64,000 bases of DNA from Pectobacterium carotovorum (GTDB taxonomy: Bacteria; Pseudomonadota; Gammaproteobacteria; Enterobacterales; Enterobacteriaceae), in NCBI RefSeq assembly GCF_033898505.1, contig NZ_JAXAFK010000001.1, positions 1,612,001 through 1,676,000 of the forward strand, given 5' to 3'. The notes below the pieces were generated by a model. It had not been told where the DNA came from, searched no databases, and saw only the letters and a program-made list of their open reading frames with translations. Numbering within the stretch: position 1 is the stretch's first letter; every line of letters starts with the position of its first letter. This document shows positions 1 to 8,480 of the stretch, one piece after another. The position numbers and the translations under genes were made by a program.

Positions 1-421
1 GGCGCGATGCCAGCGTGTAACCGACACAAAACCAGACATTGCGGCCTTTGCCGGGCTCTTGTGGCGCCAGCGATTTTTCTGCCAGCTCATCGCTGAGCGC
101 TTTTAGACGCGGACCATCGTTCCACAGAATACGATGTCGGTGCGGCAGGCGAGAGAAGAATTTTCGGGCATGAAGAAACTGCTCCCGATCGGCGCGATCC
201 AACCCAATCACAATTTCGCCAAGGTAAGCAACCTGAGAGAGCTGATCGATAATATGGCTCAGCGCAGGGCCTTCCAGCTCAGAATACAGCGAGGGCAGAA
301 TCAGCCCCATGCTATTTTGCCCAGAGAATACCTGAAGTTCATATTCCAGTTCTTCCGTACTTCTGTGGGTAAGATTGTGAAAATTGGTAATGATGCCATC
401 TTGATAAAATTCGCTCATCAT
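1..421 (-). CDS. Glucosyl-3-phosphoglycerate synthase-like glycosyltransferase, N-terminal part (partial)
   Basis: This is the first 140 codons of a gene running off the left edge. Translation of the minus strand begins MMSEFYQDGIITNF and continues without a stop to base 1, with a GGGAG ribosome site just before the ATG. The segments GLILPSLYSELEGPAL, EIVIGLDRADREQF and HRILWNDGPRLK resemble the N-terminal half of the GT-A fold glycosyltransferases that make glucosyl- or mannosyl-3-phosphoglycerate; the assignment is from recalled family pattern. It lies 27 bp downstream of the matching phosphatase on the same strand, which supports a role in making glucosylglycerate-type compatible solute. 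The second ATG, three bases on, is an equally good start. The sugar donor cannot be told from the fragment. Confidence 0.7.
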   Translation of the reverse strand, partial: MMSEFYQDGIITNFHNLTHRSTEELEYELQVFSGQNSMGLILPSLYSELEGPALSHIIDQLSQVAYLGEIVIGLDRADREQFLHARKFFSRLPHRHRILWNDGPRLKALSDELAEKSLAPQEPGKGRNVWFCVGYTLASR

Positions 422-448
422 GTGCTCCCATACCATCTTGTGGCTGTT

Positions 449-1273
449 TTATGCCGAGAAATGACCGTTGCCGATAAAATGCGTCAGTCCTTCACTCCAG
501 CCCTGAGGCCCGGAATCACGCGTGCAATATTGCTTGCCACGGTACGATTCAGGCAGGCTAACAATTTGATTTACCTTGCCTTTAATTAATATGGCGTAGT
601 CCATTGCGCATAACAGGGATATATCGTTCGGACCATCTCCCAGACCAAGCGTTTTGACGTCAGTACCGTATTTTTTGATATACTGTGTTTTTATCCAGTT
701 ACTCATGAATCCCTTACTCGTTTGGGCGCCCATGACGTGATAGAAGCGACCACCTTGCGTCAGAACCAAACCTGTATCTGCCAATAACTGGCAGAAACGC
801 GGCAAGGCATTTTGATCGTCCAGCCACATCAGCGGTTCAGAGCCTTCACGCTGTTGGGCTCGTTGAACATCTTGCCCGGTTAGTCCTGTAACCTCTGATA
901 TTTCCGCGCGGTTCATATCGCCAAAGCCTTTGAAGCGGAAACCGGATGCGCGTAACTGTGCCAACCGATCACGGATGACGGAATATTCCACGCCAACCCG
1001 CTTCCGTGGATAATCGGTATGCGTTTGCCATGTTAGCGGGAGAGCTGCAATGGCGCCGTTTTCCGCAATATAGGGATAATGTTCCAGCCCGAGCGCCTGC
1101 CGTAAGGGGTCAACTTCGGCCGCCGTTTTACTGGTGGTGATAATCAGTGGAATTGCCTCGCTCGCCAGCCGCCTCAGCCACGGTTGCGCGGCATCCCACC
1201 GATAAGTTTCATGATCGAGTAACGATCCGTCGAGATCGCTGAAAATAATCAGCTTCGTGTTACGCGTTTGCAT
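449..1273 (-). CDS. yedP: Mannosyl/glucosyl-3-phosphoglycerate phosphatase, HAD family (YedP-like)
   Basis: A cytoplasmic HAD-superfamily phosphatase of 274 residues that removes the phosphate from a glycosyl-3-phosphoglycerate. Motif I is IIFSDLDGSLLDHETY near the N terminus (DxD nucleophile and acid), motif II is LIITTSKTAAEV, and the C-terminal LGLGDGPNDISLL supplies the metal-binding aspartates. The open frame extends further upstream, but the ATG at 1273 (MQTRNTKLII) is chosen because GGAG lies just before it and family members start here. The downstream partner is the glycosyltransferase fragment at the left edge, so the two probably form an osmolyte operon (synthase plus phosphatase). 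Substrate choice between the glucosyl and mannosyl forms is not resolved by sequence. Confidence 0.85.
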   Translation of the reverse strand: MQTRNTKLIIFSDLDGSLLDHETYRWDAAQPWLRRLASEAIPLIITTSKTAAEVDPLRQALGLEHYPYIAENGAIAALPLTWQTHTDYPRKRVGVEYSVIRDRLAQLRASGFRFKGFGDMNRAEISEVTGLTGQDVQRAQQREGSEPLMWLDDQNALPRFCQLLADTGLVLTQGGRFYHVMGAQTSKGFMSNWIKTQYIKKYGTDVKTLGLGDGPNDISLLCAMDYAILIKGKVNQIVSLPESYRGKQYCTRDSGPQGWSEGLTHFIGNGHFSA

Positions 1274-1481
1274 GGGGTCTCCATGTTTTATCGTGGATAA
1301 ACATAAACAAAGTGTCACGATAGGCGATTAACGTTAGTCAGAAAGGGCGTGTGTTTGTCAGTGAGGTGTTGTGTTCGTGGCATTGATGAATGTGATCATA
1401 ATCACGTTTTAAGCATAGGCGGCGATCCGTATCTTCACCAATAGCATAATGATCTCGCTACTTTCCTGTTCGCGATGAAAA

Positions 1482-2444
1482 TTAGCGGACGCTGCTTTTA
1501 TCCTGAAACGTTTTACGCCAGTCGGTCGGGCTCACGCTAAAACGCTGTTTGAATTGCTGGCGAAAGGTTACCGCTGACTGAAACCCTACGCTATCCGCAA
1601 TCGCTTCGATGGAGTAAGAGGTCGATTCCAGCAATGCCTGGCTATGGTGAAGTCGCTCCGCCGTTAGCCAGTCGCTGACGGTCATCCCCGTGGCTCGGAA
1701 GAAGTGCCGGGTAAATGTCCTGCGACTCATCTGCACGCGGCTTGCCAACGTATCCAAAGAATGGGGCGAACGGAGCTGGCTGCGCAGATAATCCAGTAGC
1801 TGATTGATTTTGCTATCCCGCGTATTTTCCGGCACCGGATGTTCGATAAACTGGGCCTGGCCACCTTCCCGGTAAGGCGGAATAACCAGACGACGGGCGG
1901 CACGGTTAGCAATAGCGCTGCCGCAGTGCTGACGCACCAGATAAAGACAGCAGTCAATTGCTGCCACCGTGCCCGCAGAGGTAATCAGATGCTCATCTTC
2001 GACATAGAGCGCGTTGGTATCCAACCGCACATGACGAAAGCGGGCGATGAAATCCTGCTCAAACGCCCAGTGTGTCGAAGCGCGGCGACCATCTAACAAT
2101 CCGGCGTAAGCCAGCACATAAGTTCCCAGACATAATCCGGCGATCTGTGCTTTTCGGGCTGCTGCTGCACGTAATGCATCCAGAAGCGGTGCGGAAGGTC
2201 GCGTCTCTGGATGACTCCAGTAGGGAACCACGATCAAATCGGCGTTTTCTAACGCCGAAAACCCGCGATCAACGTTGATGGAAAAACCGTGTTCAGAGGC
2301 AACCATGCCCGGCTTTTCCGCACAGAAAAAGATCTCAAATTGTTTTTCTTCATAGAGCATGTCGCTGAAAACCATGCTCGGTATAGATAAATGAAACGGG
2401 CTAAAATTCTCGGAGACAACCACCGCGACGGTTAGCACAGCCAT
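1482..2444 (-). CDS. GlxA/FtrA-type transcriptional regulator (DJ-1/PfpI domain plus AraC HTH)
   Basis: A 320-residue regulator. Residues about 5-170 form a class-I glutamine-amidotransferase-like (DJ-1/PfpI) domain, with AGLCLGTYVLAYAG as the nucleophile-elbow region. The last 100 residues are an AraC-type double helix-turn-helix (LASRVQMSRRTFTRHF and IADSVGFQSAVTFRQQF). Such proteins are transcription activators whose N-terminal domain senses an unknown small molecule. The ATG at 2444 is preferred over the one at 2456, because AGGG sits 5 bases before it and the upstream ATG has no ribosome site. The MBL-fold gene ends 45 bp upstream on the same strand and could be co-transcribed. No target operator was recognised. 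Confidence 0.85.
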   Translation of the reverse strand: MAVLTVAVVVSENFSPFHLSIPSMVFSDMLYEEKQFEIFFCAEKPGMVASEHGFSINVDRGFSALENADLIVVPYWSHPETRPSAPLLDALRAAAARKAQIAGLCLGTYVLAYAGLLDGRRASTHWAFEQDFIARFRHVRLDTNALYVEDEHLITSAGTVAAIDCCLYLVRQHCGSAIANRAARRLVIPPYREGGQAQFIEHPVPENTRDSKINQLLDYLRSQLRSPHSLDTLASRVQMSRRTFTRHFFRATGMTVSDWLTAERLHHSQALLESTSYSIEAIADSVGFQSAVTFRQQFKQRFSVSPTDWRKTFQDKSSVR

Positions 2445-2489
2445 AATAGCCCTCATTAAATCATCAATAGGTTCTGGTTATTACCTGGT

Positions 2490-3266
2490 TCAGAATTGCA
2501 CGCTTTCACCATCGTTTGGCACATGCGCGATAGACTGAAGCTTTTCTTCGTGCAGATAGTCACGCAGTTCGGCACGGCTTAAAAGGCAATGGTTTACCGC
2601 TTCCATGTGCGTCGCGACTATCACCGCGTTGGGCACGAGCTGATGCACACGCCGTACATCCTCTTTTCCCATGATAATGGAACCGAAACCGGGAATGACC
2701 GCATTGCCGATATTCAGCGCCACTACATCGGGCGTGTGATGCGTCAGTGCAGCAATAACATGCTGATTCCAGACAGTATCGCCAGCCAGATAAAACGATT
2801 TCTCATGAGCATGTCGAAAGACAATCCCGCAGACGTCACCCAATCGTTCCGCCATCTGTGGATTAGCGTAGGTTTCATCAGAACCGTGCTGGCCAGACGT
2901 TTTGATCAGCGTTATGCCGTCATATTCCGTCTGCTCACCCAGAACATGCACGGAGGTAAATCCTGCGCGCCGAATGAGGTCAGCATCCTGCGTATTCTGG
3001 CTGAATATCGGCATCGTTTTCGGGATAGCGTCAATGGCTGCATCATCCCAATGGTCGAGGTGCGTATGCGTCACAATCACGGTATCAACATCCAGAATCG
3101 TCGCCATAGGCAGAGGAAGATCGACCAGTGGATTACGCAAATGCGCGTTTGCCGTCCCCGCAAAGCCGGGATAGGTTGCCTTTGGTGCCAACATCGGGTC
3201 AATCAGAAACGTTTTTCCACCAAATTCCAGCAGTAATGTCGCATTGCGAATCTGCGTTATTTTCAT
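2490..3266 (-). CDS. MBL-fold metal-dependent hydrolase (UlaG/UPF0173-like)
   Basis: A 258-residue metallo-beta-lactamase-fold protein. THTHLDHWDD is the HxHxDH metal-binding motif, and later histidines (SGQHGSDE, YLAGDTVWN, VIVATHMEAVNHC) complete a two-metal site. The compact form and the N-terminal TLLLEFGGKTFLIDPML resemble the UlaG/UPF0173 group, which hydrolyse small phosphoesters or lactones. The ATG has a good GGAG about 8 bases upstream. It lies upstream of and on the same strand as the GlxA-type regulator. The substrate is unknown; MBL enzymes are too varied for a closer guess. Confidence 0.8.
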   Translation of the reverse strand: MKITQIRNATLLLEFGGKTFLIDPMLAPKATYPGFAGTANAHLRNPLVDLPLPMATILDVDTVIVTHTHLDHWDDAAIDAIPKTMPIFSQNTQDADLIRRAGFTSVHVLGEQTEYDGITLIKTSGQHGSDETYANPQMAERLGDVCGIVFRHAHEKSFYLAGDTVWNQHVIAALTHHTPDVVALNIGNAVIPGFGSIIMGKEDVRRVHQLVPNAVIVATHMEAVNHCLLSRAELRDYLHEEKLQSIAHVPNDGESVQF

Positions 3267-3504
3267 CTTATTGCTCCCATATCAGGTTAACTGGCGGTGC
3301 CGTTATGCACCAAACAGGAGCAGTATAAGAATTTGACCGATCGCTAACAGTGGCCTGAATGACACACTTCGATGAGTTTAGGCCAATTTGTCTCAGGCTG
3401 GTTGTTTATCATCGGGCGAGCTACCCTATTGCCGTCTTCATACACACTAGCTATCTTAACTAACTTAACCAACGTGCTGTTTCATCACTGAAAAGGACGC
3501 TCTC

Positions 3505-3735
3505 ATGCCCCATATTGATGTCAAATATTTCCCAAGAAACTTGTCTGAAGAAGAGAAGAAAGCTGTCGCAGGCGATCTCGCTGCGGTTCTGAAGAAGCAT
3601 TTTGGCTCTTCCGACGACTCGCTTTCTGTCGCGTTGAACGAGGTTCAGCCCGATCGCTGGAAGGATGAGGTTTACGATCCGATCATCAAGCCGCATTTGG
3701 ATACGTTGGCGAAAAAACCGGGATATTCGTATTAA
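3505..3735 (+). CDS. pptA: Tautomerase PptA (4-oxalocrotonate tautomerase family)
   Basis: A 76-residue 4-oxalocrotonate-tautomerase-family enzyme. The start MPHIDVKYFPR gives Pro1 after Met removal, the catalytic base of the family, and the end AKKPGYSY closely matches E. coli PptA (YdcE). These enzymes are small homo-oligomers that catalyse keto-enol tautomerisation of phenylpyruvate-like compounds; the physiological substrate is not known. It sits between the MBL-fold gene and yddG, convergent with yddG. Confidence 0.88.
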   Translation: MPHIDVKYFPRNLSEEEKKAVAGDLAAVLKKHFGSSDDSLSVALNEVQPDRWKDEVYDPIIKPHLDTLAKKPGYSY

Positions 3736-3781
3736 TTCGCCTTGCATCCTGACATGTTAGTTTGCCTGCTCCACGACTTTT

Positions 3782-4666
3782 TTATGTAGCGGAGCGGGTT
3801 GACCACCAACACAGTAGCGATCCCAGACTAACCATTGCCGCGCCTTGCCAAAAAGCAACGGTTAACGTCGAATTAAGAATAAATGCCGCAAGCGCTGCGG
3901 AAATGACGGGTATGAAATAAGACGCGGTCGCCAGGACGGTGACGTTACCGTGAAGAATACCCACGTTCCATGCGGCGTAACCGAACCCCATAGCGCCAGC
4001 AGCGAGAATCAAGCTGATAATAACGGGCGTGCTGATAATAAATTCAGGTTGAGGGGCGAGCAGATAGTTAACCCACAGCGTCAACGCCGTTAGCATAAAG
4101 AAGAGGGTAATACCGTTCGCGCCGTTAGCGATTTTCTTGGTTATCGCGCAGTAAATCGCCCAGATAATGGCGCCGCCAAAAGCCAACCCATAGCTTAATG
4201 GATTGCTATAGAGGTTATTAATAATGCTGCTCAAGGATAACCCTTCGTCACCGCCTAATACCCAGCCAATGCCCGTGATAGCCAGCAGCATTCCGGGGAT
4301 GATAACCAGGCTGGTTTTTTGCCGATTAACCAAGACGGATAAAAGGATCGTCAGGCTTGGCCAGAGGTAGTTAACCATGCCGACTTCGATTGCCTGAGTG
4401 CTGCTATTGGCATAGCCAAGGGATAAAGAGAGGCACAGTTCGTAGCAGACAAACAGCATACTGCCGGCGATGAGGTAGGATACCGGGAAGGTTTTGATTT
4501 TAGGAAAGCCGACCGTAATGAATAACATCACCGAACTTAACGTATAGATCATCGCCGCACCGCCAACCGCCCCAAATCCTTCGCTCACGCTTCGAATCAG
4601 CCCGACAATGGCACTCCAAAGCACGACGGCGGTTAACCCAATGAGTGTTGCTTTTTGTGATGTCAT
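3782..4666 (-). CDS. yddG: Aromatic amino acid exporter YddG (DMT family)
   Basis: An inner-membrane exporter of 294 residues, the usual size for this family, with about ten hydrophobic helices and two EamA repeats. The start MTSQKATLIGLTAVVLWSAI and the internal segments SFVMLF-like, YLWPSLTILLSVL and ILHGNVTVLATASYFIPVISA match YddG. YddG exports aromatic amino acids and some toxic compounds driven by its fold without a known ion coupling. It is transcribed alone, convergent with pptA, and about 210 bp separate its start from the end of the ddc gene. Confidence 0.88.
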   Translation of the reverse strand: MTSQKATLIGLTAVVLWSAIVGLIRSVSEGFGAVGGAAMIYTLSSVMLFITVGFPKIKTFPVSYLIAGSMLFVCYELCLSLSLGYANSSTQAIEVGMVNYLWPSLTILLSVLVNRQKTSLVIIPGMLLAITGIGWVLGGDEGLSLSSIINNLYSNPLSYGLAFGGAIIWAIYCAITKKIANGANGITLFFMLTALTLWVNYLLAPQPEFIISTPVIISLILAAGAMGFGYAAWNVGILHGNVTVLATASYFIPVISAALAAFILNSTLTVAFWQGAAMVSLGSLLCWWSTRSAT

Positions 4667-4877
4667 TTATTCATCTATCCCAGAATTTCTATTTATTCCG
4701 TAGCCACGGCATCAGCGCGCCCGCGAAATAATACGGCTAGAAAACCCGGTATGATGAAGCATGATGCAGTGCAGGTTCAACCGTTAATCGTGCATTGTGA
4801 ACGAGGAAGCACGTCATAAAAAAAGCCGATAACCTGTTATTGTTATCGGCTTTTCACGATGCAGTAAAGCAGAGGAA
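4667..4877. other. Intergenic region with yddG promoter side and ddc terminator
   Basis: This 211-bp stretch has no gene. It contains the terminator of the dat-ddc operon on its right side and must contain the yddG promoter on its left side. No operator was recognised. Confidence 0.5.
4818..4854 (-). terminator. Rho-independent terminator of dat-ddc
   Basis: Read on the minus strand, an AGCCGATAAC / GTTATCGGCT stem of 10 bp with an 8-base loop is followed by a run of seven T. It lies 24 bp after the ddc stop codon, where the operon should end. Confidence 0.9.
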
Positions 4878-6389
4878 TTAGGCAGTCAGCAGAGGCTGTG
4901 CCGTGCTTTCAACCAGTTCCAGCAGAACTTTGACATCGCCCAGGTTGACCGTTGGGTTCAGCAACGTTAGTTTCAGGCAGGTAACACCGTTAAATTCGGT
5001 GACACCTACGTTGGCGCGGCCTGATTCCAGCAGAGCATCGCCAATGCGTTGGTTAAGCAATGCGATAGTCGCGTCATTCGCTGTCGCCAGCTGTTGCGGG
5101 CGGAAACGGAACAGAACGCTTGCCAACTGCGGCTGCATCACCAATTCCAGTGACGCGTGTTCATCCACATACTGCGCAACCTGCTGTGCCAGCGTAACGC
5201 CGTGATCGATGATCGCCGCGTACTGCTGTTGGCCTAACGCTTCCAGACCCATCCACAGTTTCAGCGCATCAAAACGGCGCGTCGTCTGTAATGATTTCGA
5301 CACCAGATTAGGGACGCCCTGTGCTTCATCGAACTCAGAGTTCAGGTAAGCTGCCTGATAGCGCATCAGCTCATAGTGGCGGGCTTCTTTCAGCAAGAAT
5401 GCGCCGCAGCTGATGGTCTGGAAGAATTGTTTATGGAAATCCAACGTAATGGAATCCACCAGTTCAATACCGTCCAGATAATCGCGATACTTCTCGGACA
5501 GCAGCAGTGCGCCGCCCCAGGCTGCATCAACGTGTACCCAAATCTGATGCTCTGCCGCCAGCGTCGCAATCGCCCGCAGAGGATCGATCGCACCTGCATC
5601 CGTGGTACCGGCTGTCGCGACAATCGCCAGAATCTGCTCGCCGTTAGCCTTGGCCTGCGCCACTTTCTCTGCTAAATCGTTCAGATCCATCCGCGCGAAG
5701 CGGTCGGTTTTTACCAGCGTAACGCATTGATAACCCAGCCCCAGTAAAGCCATGTTCTTTTGCACCGAGAAATGGGCATTTTCAGAACAGAACACTTTAA
5801 TTTTCTTCAGGTTACCAACCAATCCATCCTGCTGGATCGAATGTCCCTGACGGGCAAAGAAAGCATCACGTGCCAGCATCAGCCCCATCAGGTTACTCTG
5901 GGTGCCGCCGCTAGTGAATACGCCCGCATCGCCAGACTGATAGCCAACCTGAGTACGCAGCCATTCAATCAGCTTCATCTCGATGATAGTCGCTGACGGG
6001 CTTTGATCCCAGGAGTCCATGCTCTGGTTCGTGGCGTTAATCAAGACTTCCGCCGCCTGACTGACCACCAGACTCGGGCAGTGCAGGTGGGCGACGCACT
6101 GTGGGTGATGTACCGACAGACTGTCTTTCAAAAAGTACTCAATCGCACGCTCGATAGCGGCCTGGTTACCCAGGCCCTGCGGATTAAAATCCAGCGTGAT
6201 ACGTTCACGCAGTTCAGCAACAGTCTTTCCCTGATACATCTCAGGCTGTTGCAGCCACTGCATAACGGCTTGGCTACTCTGCGTGATCGCTTCCTGATAG
6301 GCTTCGATACTCTGCGCAGAAGAGGCCAGAATCGGGTTGATTTTTGTTTCCACTGCTTCTGTTTCCGCTAATTGGGACATCGTGGTCAT
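4878..6389 (-). CDS. ddc: L-2,4-diaminobutyrate decarboxylase
   Basis: A PLP-dependent group II decarboxylase of about 503 residues that converts L-2,4-diaminobutyrate to 1,3-diaminopropane. Visible features are VFTSGGTQSNLMGLMLARD (cofactor-phosphate region), HVDAAWGGALLLS (PLP-ring aspartate) and TLDFHKQFFQTISCGAFL with the Schiff-base lysine after His. The enzyme is cytoplasmic. It follows dat by only a few bases, and the two enzymes act in sequence. Start choice is uncertain: ATG at 6389 (MTTMSQ) lies right after GGAG, ATG at 6380 (MSQLAE) is also possible, and a GTG lies at 6398. Confidence 0.9.
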   Translation of the reverse strand: MTTMSQLAETEAVETKINPILASSAQSIEAYQEAITQSSQAVMQWLQQPEMYQGKTVAELRERITLDFNPQGLGNQAAIERAIEYFLKDSLSVHHPQCVAHLHCPSLVVSQAAEVLINATNQSMDSWDQSPSATIIEMKLIEWLRTQVGYQSGDAGVFTSGGTQSNLMGLMLARDAFFARQGHSIQQDGLVGNLKKIKVFCSENAHFSVQKNMALLGLGYQCVTLVKTDRFARMDLNDLAEKVAQAKANGEQILAIVATAGTTDAGAIDPLRAIATLAAEHQIWVHVDAAWGGALLLSEKYRDYLDGIELVDSITLDFHKQFFQTISCGAFLLKEARHYELMRYQAAYLNSEFDEAQGVPNLVSKSLQTTRRFDALKLWMGLEALGQQQYAAIIDHGVTLAQQVAQYVDEHASLELVMQPQLASVLFRFRPQQLATANDATIALLNQRIGDALLESGRANVGVTEFNGVTCLKLTLLNPTVNLGDVKVLLELVESTAQPLLTA

Positions 6390-6398
6390 TCGCTCCAC

Positions 6399-7784
6399 TC
6401 AGACTGGCTTCACGCCAGCAGACAGCAGGGCGTTTTCAAATTTATCCAGGAAGATTTCCAATTCAGCATTGCTGATCAGCAGAGAAGGCAACAGACGCAG
6501 AACGCAACCGTTACGGCCACCGCGCTCCAGAATCAGGCCCGTTTCAAAGCATTTCTTCTGCAACAGGGCAGACAACTCGCCATCAGCCGGGTAGCAACCC
6601 ATGTGATCCTGCGCTTCGCCAGGTTTAACAATCTCAATCCCGATCATTAATCCCAGACCGCGAATGTGGCCGATCACCGGATAGCGTTTTTGCAGCTCAG
6701 CCAGTTTGGCTTTCAGCCATTCACCTTGCTCAGCGACTTTGTTTGCTACCTGATTGTCTTTGAGATGCTTCAGCGTCGTCAGACCGGTTGCCATTGCCAG
6801 TTGGTTACCGCGGAAGGTACCCGTGTGGTGACCCGGAGCCCAGGCATCAAACTGCTTTTTGATACCCAGTACGGCTAATGGCAAACCGCCACCAACGGCT
6901 TTGGACATCACGATGATATCTGGCTCAATGCCAGCGTGTTCAAAGGCGAAGAATTTACCAGTACGTGCAAAGCCCGCCTGAACTTCGTCGATGATCAGCA
7001 GAATACCGTGTTCCTGCGTCACTTTACGAATGCGCTGCAACCACTCGGCAGGTGCCGGGTTAACGCCGCCTTCGCCCTGAACAGCTTCCAGAATGACTGC
7101 CGCTGGTTTGCGTACGCCACTCTCAACGTCGTTGATCAGGTTTTCGAAGTAGTAGGTTAATGCTTTAACGCCGGCTTCACCGCCAATACCCAGCGGGCAA
7201 CGGTACTGATGCGGATAAGGCATAAACTGAACTTCAGGCATCATGCCGTCGACGGCTTCTTTCGGTGACAGGTTGCCAGTTACGGATAGCGCGCCATGCG
7301 TCATGCCGTGGTAGCCGCCGGAGAAGCTGATCACACCAGAACGACCGGTGTATTTTTTTGCCAGTTTCAGCGCGGCTTCAACCGCATCGGCGCCAGAAGG
7401 GCCCGTAAACTGGAGGCAGTACTCTTTGCCTTGACCAGGCAATAAGGAAAGCAGATATTCGGAGAACTGATCTTTCAACGGCGTTGTCAGATCCAGTGTA
7501 TGTAACGGCAAGCCGCTAGTAATGACACTTTGGATGCTTTGCAGCACGTCAGGATGGTTATGTCCAAGCGCCAGCGTTCCCGCCCCAGCCAGACAATCAA
7601 GATATTGATTATTCTCAACATCAGTAATCCACACGCCTTCAGCTTTCGCAATTGCCAAAGGCAATTTGCGTGGATAACTCCTCACGTTCGATTCAAATTC
7701 AGCTTGTCTTGCCAAATAGGTTTCATTGTTTCCGGTTAATGAATTCGCACCTAAACTGTCAATACGGACTTTATCCGTCATCAT
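6399..7784 (-). CDS. dat: Diaminobutyrate--2-oxoglutarate transaminase
   Basis: A class-III PLP aminotransferase of 461 residues that makes L-2,4-diaminobutyrate from aspartate semialdehyde with glutamate as amino donor. Seen are [21 protein letters not shown] (PLP phosphate binding), [19 protein letters not shown] (PLP-ring aspartate) and [18 protein letters not shown] (Schiff-base lysine). The ATG at 7784 or the adjacent ATG at 7781 is chosen because AGGAG lies just upstream; the longer frame upstream is hydrophobic and unlike the family. Together with ddc it forms a two-gene 1,3-diaminopropane operon ending in a strong terminator. The product is a polyamine precursor in some bacteria and a siderophore precursor in others; no siderophore gene is in this window. 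Confidence 0.9.
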   Translation of the reverse strand: MMTDKVRIDSLGANSLTGNNETYLARQAEFESNVRSYPRKLPLAIAKAEGVWITDVENNQYLDCLAGAGTLALGHNHPDVLQSIQSVITSGLPLHTLDLTTPLKDQFSEYLLSLLPGQGKEYCLQFTGPSGADAVEAALKLAKKYTGRSGVISFSGGYHGMTHGALSVTGNLSPKEAVDGMMPEVQFMPYPHQYRCPLGIGGEAGVKALTYYFENLINDVESGVRKPAAVILEAVQGEGGVNPAPAEWLQRIRKVTQEHGILLIIDEVQAGFARTGKFFAFEHAGIEPDIIVMSKAVGGGLPLAVLGIKKQFDAWAPGHHTGTFRGNQLAMATGLTTLKHLKDNQVANKVAEQGEWLKAKLAELQKRYPVIGHIRGLGLMIGIEIVKPGEAQDHMGCYPADGELSALLQKKCFETGLILERGGRNGCVLRLLPSLLISNAELEIFLDKFENALLSAGVKPV

Positions 7785-8110
7785 ATCTCTCCTACAACCG
7801 TGTGCTCGCAGGCAACCACAGTTGAATAAATGAATTAAACACGTAACTACTATAAGAAAAACGCGGCCAATATAGGGTTTTTCAGTCACCGACTCAATGA
7901 TTTATTTCGTTTCGAAACTTTTATTTTTTTACATAAAAATCAATAATTTAATTACGTTATTGTGAATTATGATGCCATGGCTATCTTACATGCTTATTAA
8001 ATAAGCAAAAAAAATCCTCCTACAGCAGAATTTCTGAACCAAAAAAGTGGCAACAACAGGGGTAAACAGCACGTTTAGCTAGAGCGAGCGGGGAGAAACT
8101 TACGGAGGTT

Positions 8111-8133
8111 GCAGAGGTTTTTGAAACCTCTGC
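8111..8133. repeat. Perfect inverted repeat (10-bp stem, 3-base loop)
   Basis: GCAGAGGTTT and AAACCTCTGC face each other around TTG. No clear T run follows on either strand, so a terminator function is possible but not shown. It lies just beyond the stop codon of the arginase-like remnant, which suits an old transcript end. Confidence 0.5.
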
Positions 8134-8140
8134 AACGCAT

Positions 8141-8317
8141 TTATCCAATGAGTGGAAGTGATGCCAGCATCTTTTTAAGGTTGATCGCATCCCAGGGGAG
8201 GTGTTCAGCAATGGTCAAACCGACTGGCGCGACCTTGCCTGTCGCTCGGTTAAGCAGGCTGACAACATCTGCGATACTAAGCGTTCCCTCGGCCACATCG
8301 CCGAAATTATGCTTTTT
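8141..8317 (-). pseudogene. Decayed 3' end of an arginase/agmatinase-family gene
   Basis: The minus strand is open for 58 codons ending at TAA, with no start codon and a stop (TGA) immediately upstream. It reads in part GTLSIADVVSLLNRATG, then VAPVGLTIAEHLPWDAINL and LKKMLASLPLIG. The run VGLTIAE followed by an LRxMLxxLPL-type end is how many arginase-family proteins finish, so I read this as the surviving C terminus of such a gene. The metal-binding part of the fold is absent. Since agmatinase and arginase feed polyamine synthesis, its place beside dat-ddc is suggestive but unproven. The family call rests on recalled pattern only. Confidence 0.4.
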
Positions 8318-8480
8318 TCAATCGTCGATGGTCTTATCGGCCGGAAAGCGATAAATAAAGATTTTTCACCCGAAAAAGATTTGCCTTCCTTTCGTCGAAC
8401 GATCGAGAAAATTTTACTCTAAGTGATTTTTACTTTAAGTAACAACGTTTTAAGTAACAACGTGGCGCGATTAGCGCCCG

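Larger units (their letters stand above)
7785..8480. other. Intergenic region between dat and digH
   Basis: About 700 bp without an intact gene. The part next to dat (7785-8010) is AT-rich and should hold the dat-ddc promoter, though I could not place it. The middle has a perfect hairpin and a decayed arginase-like gene end, both listed separately. The part next to digH has a short direct repeat, TTTAAGTAACAACGT, at about 8434 and 8449. Confidence 0.5.

Noticed and set aside
134..589. 151-codon plus-strand frame at the left edge
   Set aside because: It is antisense to the glycosyltransferase and phosphatase genes, which have clear family motifs.
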